The notes beneath the pieces are model-generated. The model saw only the letters and a program-made list of their open reading frames with translations, was not told where the DNA came from and searched no databases. Shown here piece by piece: positions 22,951-27,145 of a DNA stretch of 27,145 nt; the first letter of the stretch is position 1; every line of letters begins with the position of its first letter. The translations under genes were made by a program, and so were the position numbers. Source of the stretch: CAG-390 sp964590755 (GTDB taxonomy: Bacteria > Bacillota > Clostridia > Oscillospirales > CAG-272); NCBI GenBank assembly GCA_964590755.1, contig CAZPYK010000012.1, positions 1 to 27,145 of the forward strand, given 5' to 3'.

Positions 22951-23407
22951 AGCCTTTGAAAAACTCGGTCCGACAGAAAAAGATGCGGATCCGGACGTCA
23001 AGTCATCCGTCAACCCCAAAGCAGCGCACGGCAAGCTGGGCGAGGATGCTGCTGTCGATTGGCTGAAAAAGAACGGTTATTGCATTAATGCGCGCAATGT
23101 GCGCATTGGACACCATGAGCTGGACATTATAGCCGAGGATGATGATTATATCGTATTTGTCGAGGTCAAAACGAGGACAGAGGCACCGCCGATGTCGCTG
23201 TATACATACGGTCGACCCGCATCGGCTGTAAATTATAAGAAAAAACAAAATATCATTATCGCAGCTGAGGCTCATCTGCGCCTACATCCCACGAACAAGC
23301 GAGTGCGGATAGATGTAATTGAAGTATATTTGAACCGTTGCGGTGAGAATGACACTCCGACAATATCGAATATCAACCACATCAGAAATGCTTTTTGTGT
23401 GAGATGA
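22937..23407 (+). CDS. yraN: YraN/UPF0102 family endonuclease-like protein
   Basis: The 156-residue protein starts inside the end of rnhB. After a variable N-terminal stretch of about 30 residues comes the UPF0102 core: 'HGKLGEDAAVDWLKKNGY' (31-48), 'HHELDIIAEDDDYIVFVEVKTR' split over 59-80. Glu36, Asp63, Glu76 and Lys78 form the usual restriction-endonuclease-like active-site set. The family is nearly universal next to rnhB and its exact substrate is not settled. The C-terminal tail after about 140 is not conserved. Confidence 0.92.
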   Translation: MKPFKAFEKLGPTEKDADPDVKSSVNPKAAHGKLGEDAAVDWLKKNGYCINARNVRIGHHELDIIAEDDDYIVFVEVKTRTEAPPMSLYTYGRPASAVNYKKKQNIIIAAEAHLRLHPTNKRVRIDVIEVYLNRCGENDTPTISNINHIRNAFCVR

Positions 23408-23484
23408 TCCCCGCGTGTTTGTGTACATTGCCTTAATTTGATCTCGCTTGAATTAACATTTGAGATGAAAGGAATATTTCTGAA

Positions 23485-24435
23485 ATGAAGCTTTTCGATC
23501 TTCACTGCGATACACCATATCGCCTTCAAACCGAAGCCCAGCATTTGTATGACAACGAACTTCACATTTCGTTAAAGCGCGTCAAATGCTATGATAATTA
23601 CGGACAGGTGGCGGCCATCTGTGCCGATTACGACGACGACAATGCCACGGCATTTCGGCGCTTTAATGAAATAGCCGAAAACTTTTTTCTCGAGCTTAAT
23701 ATCAACAGCTCTCGTGCCGCGCTTTGTCTTACCGGCGAAGATATAAAAAATGCATGGAGCGAAAGCAAAGCTGCGTATATACTTAGCGTTGAGGATGCTC
23801 GCATACTGGATGGAGACATATCACGACTTGATCTGCTTTATGAAAAGGGCGTGCGTATTTTGACGTTGATGTGGGCGGGACTCACAGTTATAGGCGGTTC
23901 GCACAACACAGATGCCGGGCTTACCGATTTCGGGAAGCAAGTGGTTCGTCGTTGCTTTGAACTGGGGATAATACCGGATATATCGCATTCGAGCGCCGCA
24001 ACAGCCGATGACGTTGCCTCTATAGCGGCGGAGTATAAAAGGCCGTTTATTGCGTCACACTCATGCGCATATGCACTTTATGATCACTCAAGGAATCTGC
24101 GCGATCGTCACATAGACGCCGTGATCGCCTCCGACGGCCTTATAGGTGTAAGCCTTTGTCGCTCGCATCTGGTGCGCGGCAATGCGGATATATCCGATGT
24201 TGTAAAGCATATTGAGTATTACATTGAAAGAGGAGCCGGCAATAATCTTTCATTCGGCTGTGATTTTGACGGAACTGATCTGCCGAGCGGGGTTAACGAT
24301 GTGTGCGATCTAAATAAGCTCATTGAGCTTTTAAGTCTTGATGGAGTATCCGACGATCAGATAGAACGGCTGTTTTGGCGTAATGCATACGAATTTTCCG
24401 TCAAAAATATCGGTAAAGGGGTCGGAAGGATATGA
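23485..24435 (+). CDS. M19-family membrane-type dipeptidase
   Basis: The 316-residue enzyme starts at an ATG with GAAAGGA upstream. Zinc ligands of family M19 (renal dipeptidase) are in place: His7 and Asp9 in 'DLHCD', bridging Glu103 in 'LSVEDA', His168 in 'PDISHSS', His192 in 'IASHSCAYAL' and Asp260 in 'GCDFDG'. It has no signal peptide, so it should cut dipeptides in the cytoplasm. It ends four bases into thrC (ATGA overlap), so the two are co-translated. A link between dipeptide use and threonine synthesis is only positional. Confidence 0.94.
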   Translation: MKLFDLHCDTPYRLQTEAQHLYDNELHISLKRVKCYDNYGQVAAICADYDDDNATAFRRFNEIAENFFLELNINSSRAALCLTGEDIKNAWSESKAAYILSVEDARILDGDISRLDLLYEKGVRILTLMWAGLTVIGGSHNTDAGLTDFGKQVVRRCFELGIIPDISHSSAATADDVASIAAEYKRPFIASHSCAYALYDHSRNLRDRHIDAVIASDGLIGVSLCRSHLVRGNADISDVVKHIEYYIERGAGNNLSFGCDFDGTDLPSGVNDVCDLNKLIELLSLDGVSDDQIERLFWRNAYEFSVKNIGKGVGRI

Positions 24436-25931
24436 GGTATATCAGCACGCGAGATACTTCTGCCGTCCCGGAGCGTATAAGATCGGCCGAGGCGATCAAG
24501 CGCGGCTTGGCGCCGGATGGAGGACTTTATCTTCCCGAGTATATACCGCATACCGATATAGAGTTCATAAGATCTCTTGCCGATCTTGATTACAGTAAAG
24601 CGGCAGCAAAGCTGCTGTCGCTTTATTTGGATGATTATACCGCAGAGGAACTCGAAGAAGACTGTCGGGCGGCTTATGGAAAGAATAATTTCTTTCACGA
24701 GCCGGCTCCGGTCGAATGTGTCGGGGACGGAGTATATTGTCTTGAATTGTGGCACGGTCCCACCTGTGCTTTCAAGGATATGGCATTGCAATTGATGCCG
24801 CGTCTGCTTTCGCGGGCTTTAAAAAAGACAGGAGAGCAAAGAAAAGCATTAGTGCTTGTGGCAACCTCGGGAGATACCGGAAAAGCCGCCCTTGAGGGAT
24901 ATAAGGATGTTCCGGGGGTCGAAATCAAGGTCTTTTATCCGGATAAAGGAGTGAGCCGCGTTCAAAAGCTGCAAATGATGACTCAAAGCGGCAGCAATGT
25001 TGACGTATGTGCCATAGACGGTAATTTCGATGATGCCCAGACCGGTGTCAAGAAGATATTTGCAAACGACATCATGATCGATGTCCTTAACGGTCACGGT
25101 TACTTTCTATCAAGTGCTAATTCGATCAACTGGGGGCGTTTGGTGCCGCAGATAGTTTATTATTATGTCGGATATGTAAAGCTCGTCAAGCTTAAAGCGA
25201 TCCGGCTCGGCGAAAAAATAGACGTTACGGTACCCACAGGAAATTTTGGTAACATTTTTGCGGCTTATCTTGCCATGCGTATGGGGCTTCCGATAAGACG
25301 GCTTGTGTGTGCTTCGAATTCCAATAATATTTTGACCGATCTTTTGACTACCGGTGTGTATGATCTCAGGCGTCGATTTATCACCACCATGTCCCCTTCT
25401 ATGGATATATTGATCTCAAGCAATCTTGAACGTCTTTTATATCTCATGACCGATGCTGCGACAACCAAGGATTTGATGCAACAACTCGACGTGTACCGCA
25501 TGTATACTCTTCCCTCTTCTGCTTTTGAAAATATCAAACAGATTTTTTGCGGATACTATGCAAGCGAGTCGGATACTGCCGATACAATAAGAAGGTACTA
25601 TGCCAACGAGCGTTATTTGTGCGATCCGCATACAGCCGTAGGGCTGTCATGTGCCGGCAATTACATTGCCGAACGCGGACAAGATGACAAGACGCCGATA
25701 CTTGTGGCATCGACGGCAAGCCCGTACAAGTTTGCGGGAGATGTGCTCGCCGCCATATCCGACGGCTATAAGACCGACGATGCATTTGCAGCGCTTGATG
25801 AATTATGCGAGCGCACCGCGTGCCCCGTACCGGCACCTCTTGCGGAGCTGAAAAGGCGAAGAGTCATATATACTCGGGTCATCAAGGCTTCAAACATGAA
25901 AACAGATCTGATCATGCATCTGCACCTGTAG
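24432..25931 (+). CDS. thrC: Threonine synthase
   Basis: A 499-residue pyridoxal-phosphate enzyme that turns O-phosphohomoserine into threonine. 'RGLAPDGGLYLPE' opens the protein, the cofactor lysine is Lys115 in 'GPTCAFKDMALQ', the substrate loop 'VATSGDTGKAALEG' follows at about 143-156, and 'GNFGNIFAAYLA' binds the phosphate of the cofactor. Length and layout match the long (class I, bacterial) threonine synthases. It is translationally coupled to the M19 dipeptidase upstream. The ApgM-like gene of the same strand may supply the phosphohomoserine. Confidence 0.96.
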   Translation: MRYISTRDTSAVPERIRSAEAIKRGLAPDGGLYLPEYIPHTDIEFIRSLADLDYSKAAAKLLSLYLDDYTAEELEEDCRAAYGKNNFFHEPAPVECVGDGVYCLELWHGPTCAFKDMALQLMPRLLSRALKKTGEQRKALVLVATSGDTGKAALEGYKDVPGVEIKVFYPDKGVSRVQKLQMMTQSGSNVDVCAIDGNFDDAQTGVKKIFANDIMIDVLNGHGYFLSSANSINWGRLVPQIVYYYVGYVKLVKLKAIRLGEKIDVTVPTGNFGNIFAAYLAMRMGLPIRRLVCASNSNNILTDLLTTGVYDLRRRFITTMSPSMDILISSNLERLLYLMTDAATTKDLMQQLDVYRMYTLPSSAFENIKQIFCGYYASESDTADTIRRYYANERYLCDPHTAVGLSCAGNYIAERGQDDKTPILVASTASPYKFAGDVLAAISDGYKTDDAFAALDELCERTACPVPAPLAELKRRRVIYTRVIKASNMKTDLIMHLHL

Positions 25932-25967
25932 GCCAAACCGAAAAGTAACGACAGTATTATGCATTGA

Positions 25968-25998
25968 GCGGGCCGCCTTAAAGAGAAAGGCAGCCCGC
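25968..25998. terminator. Hairpin terminator between convergent thrC and DUF1540
   Basis: GCGGGC-C-GCCTT at 25968-25979 pairs with AAGGC-A-GCCCGC at 25987-25998, one mismatch, loop of seven. It lies between the thrC stop and the minus-strand DUF1540 stop. No T-run follows on either side, so its action as a simple rho-independent terminator is uncertain. Confidence 0.65.
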
Positions 25999-26022
25999 CG
26001 AGATCATAATGCTATCGAAATT

Positions 26023-26220
26023 TCAGCTGTCGTCTCTGGGCTGAAATGTAGCGCATTCTGTTGCGCCGCTGCATTCTGCATTCGAGGGACCGACAACGAT
26101 CTGCTTTGCCGTACAGTAGCATTCACCGGTGTGATGAACACAGTTCTTGACATCACACACTATGCCGTCAATGTGCTTGCAGGTGCAGCATTCACGTTTT
26201 TCATTGAGCTTTTCTTCCAT
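26023..26220 (-). CDS. DUF1540 cysteine-rich small protein
   Basis: The ATG at 26220 is chosen because GAAAGG lies 11 bases upstream; a longer frame to 26307 would include the leader hairpin. The 65-residue protein holds nine Cys (11, 12, 14, 22, 27, 34, 36, 50, 56). The core 'CDVKNCVHHTGECYC' followed by 'TAKQIVVG' fits the DUF1540 pattern (CxxxxC then CxA..I.V). Such proteins are widespread in Clostridia and probably bind metal; the function is unknown. It is a single minus-strand gene set within the plus-strand run. Confidence 0.85.
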   Translation of the reverse strand: MEEKLNEKRECCTCKHIDGIVCDVKNCVHHTGECYCTAKQIVVGPSNAECSGATECATFQPRDDS

Positions 26221-26247
26221 TTTTAAACACACCTTTCGTTTTTTAGC

Positions 26248-26273
26248 ATATACCGCCTCCGATTGCGGTATAT
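26248..26273. promoter_or_regulatory. 9-bp inverted repeat in the DUF1540 leader region
   Basis: ATATACCGC at 26248-26256 and GCGGTATAT at 26265-26273 form a perfect stem with an eight-base loop. It sits 28 bases upstream of the DUF1540 ATG and about 70 bases upstream of the metallophosphoesterase start on the other strand, so it could be an operator for either gene or an mRNA leader hairpin. Confidence 0.7.
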
Positions 26274-26339
26274 TGATATTATTGCCGTGAAAATGATTAC
26301 TATGCATTCTTTTTCCGCCGAAAGCGAGGAACGTCCGAT

Positions 26340-27071
26340 ATGTCTTTGTATGTAATAGCCGATCTGCATCTGCCCGGAGCTGATGAAAGATCCAAGTCCA
26401 TGGATGTATTCGGCAAGCGCTGGGCCAATTATCGTGAACGCTTGGAGCGAAACTGGCGTGCCCTATTGACGGATTCGGATGACATAGTCATCCCCGGCGA
26501 CATATCGTGGGCAATGAATCTGGAAGAGGCTCTGCGCGACCTTGAATTAATCGATTCTTTGCCGGGGAGAAAATATATAGGAAAGGGCAATCACGATTTT
26601 TGGTGGACTACGGCATCAAAGATGACTGCCTTTTTCGCCGAGAATAATTTTTCAACCTTGAATATACTTTATAATAACGCATATCTTGTTGACGGTGCGG
26701 TGATTTGCGGTTCGCGCGGTTGGTTCTTGGATGAATCGTCACAAAAGGCGGTGGGGAATGTCGACTGGAGCAAAATATGTGCGCGCGAGGCGGGCCGTCT
26801 GAAAGCAAGTCTTGAATATGCCGTAAAGATCAAGGCTCAATCTTGCACCGATCTCCCGATCATAGCATTCTTACACTTCCCGCCGGTATGGAACGGCAGT
26901 GTGGCAAGAGATATCGTTGATGTATTGCATGCATATAATATTTCACGGTGCTATTTCGGGCATATTCACAGTGAATATGTCAGCAGAAGTGCATTTGTAT
27001 TTGAGGACATTGTATTTGAACTTATCTCAGCCGATCACTTGTCGTTTGCCCCGCGTCTTGTGACATTATAA
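26340..27071 (+). CDS. Calcineurin-like metallophosphoesterase
   Basis: The 243-residue protein starts at an ATG with GAGGAA upstream. The five metal motifs are present in order: 'IADLHLPG' (Asp8, His10), 'IPGDISW' (Asp54), 'GKGNHDFWW' (Asn84, His85), 'AFLHFPP' (His179) and 'FGHIH' (His208, His210). Such enzymes hydrolyse phosphoesters with a pair of metal ions. There is no signal peptide, so it acts in the cytoplasm. The substrate cannot be read from the sequence. Genes of this subfamily are often found near thrC in Clostridia genomes, as I recall, but no link in function is known. Confidence 0.92.
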   Translation: MSLYVIADLHLPGADERSKSMDVFGKRWANYRERLERNWRALLTDSDDIVIPGDISWAMNLEEALRDLELIDSLPGRKYIGKGNHDFWWTTASKMTAFFAENNFSTLNILYNNAYLVDGAVICGSRGWFLDESSQKAVGNVDWSKICAREAGRLKASLEYAVKIKAQSCTDLPIIAFLHFPPVWNGSVARDIVDVLHAYNISRCYFGHIHSEYVSRSAFVFEDIVFELISADHLSFAPRLVTL

Positions 27072-27145
27072 AACAGATCATTGTATTATTTTTGTGAGTT
27101 GCCAAAGTAAAAACCGTTTTCAAAAGCAGTGGGCGGTATGTCAAA
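27072..27145. other. Window end without a supported gene
   Basis: No terminator hairpin is seen. An ATG at 27138 could open a next gene after GGGCGG, but only two codons are in the window. Confidence 0.3.

Overview
This 27 kb window reads as chromosome of an endospore-forming, Gram-positive anaerobe of the class Clostridia, most likely an uncultured gut-type lineage. The reasons are AAGGAG-like ribosome binding sites, strong TTGACA-17-TATAAT promoters, sporulation genes (SpoIIID, a PdaA-type deacetylase, a SpoIIM-like protein), lipoproteins in place of outer-membrane proteins, a BspA-type leucine-rich-repeat surface protein and a DUF1540 protein. Nothing fixes the genus. I see no tRNA, rRNA, CRISPR array, IS element or prophage.

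Region 1 (1-7400, all + strand) holds cell-envelope and peptide-turnover genes: a HAAS-type membrane protein, a BspA-like lipoprotein, a small membrane protein, oligoendopeptidase F, and a lipoprotein alkaline phosphatase with two similar N-terminal modules. Region 2 (7400-9100) contains a short structured element, a bidirectional terminator, and one minus-strand gene that joins a Sfp-type phosphopantetheinyl transferase to a WecG/TagA-type glycosyltransferase. Region 3 (9100-14610, + strand) encodes a heterodimeric multidrug-type ABC exporter with one degenerate ATP site, then two translationally coupled polysaccharide deacetylases, the first of PdaA type.

Region 4 (14610-19380, mostly minus strand) has a DUF624/YesL-like membrane protein, a SpoIIM-like protein, a divergent SpoU-family RNA methyltransferase, spoIIID on the plus strand, a PHP/CpsB-like protein that has lost its metal-binding histidines and whose 3' end overlaps spoIIID, and a membrane-anchored protein of unknown function. 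Region 5 (19380-27145, + strand except DUF1540) is a housekeeping run: an ApgM-like phosphomutase/proposed homoserine kinase, signal peptidase I, RbgA, RNase HII, YraN, an M19 dipeptidase, threonine synthase, DUF1540 and a metallophosphoesterase.

Most of the window is ordinary. The items best worth following up are the phosphopantetheinyl transferase-TagA fusion, the degenerate PHP protein overlapping spoIIID, the RbgA with NKSG in place of NKxD, the SpoU protein lacking two signature asparagines, and the 80-nt folded element after the phosphatase gene. No complete unknown defence or mobile system is visible.
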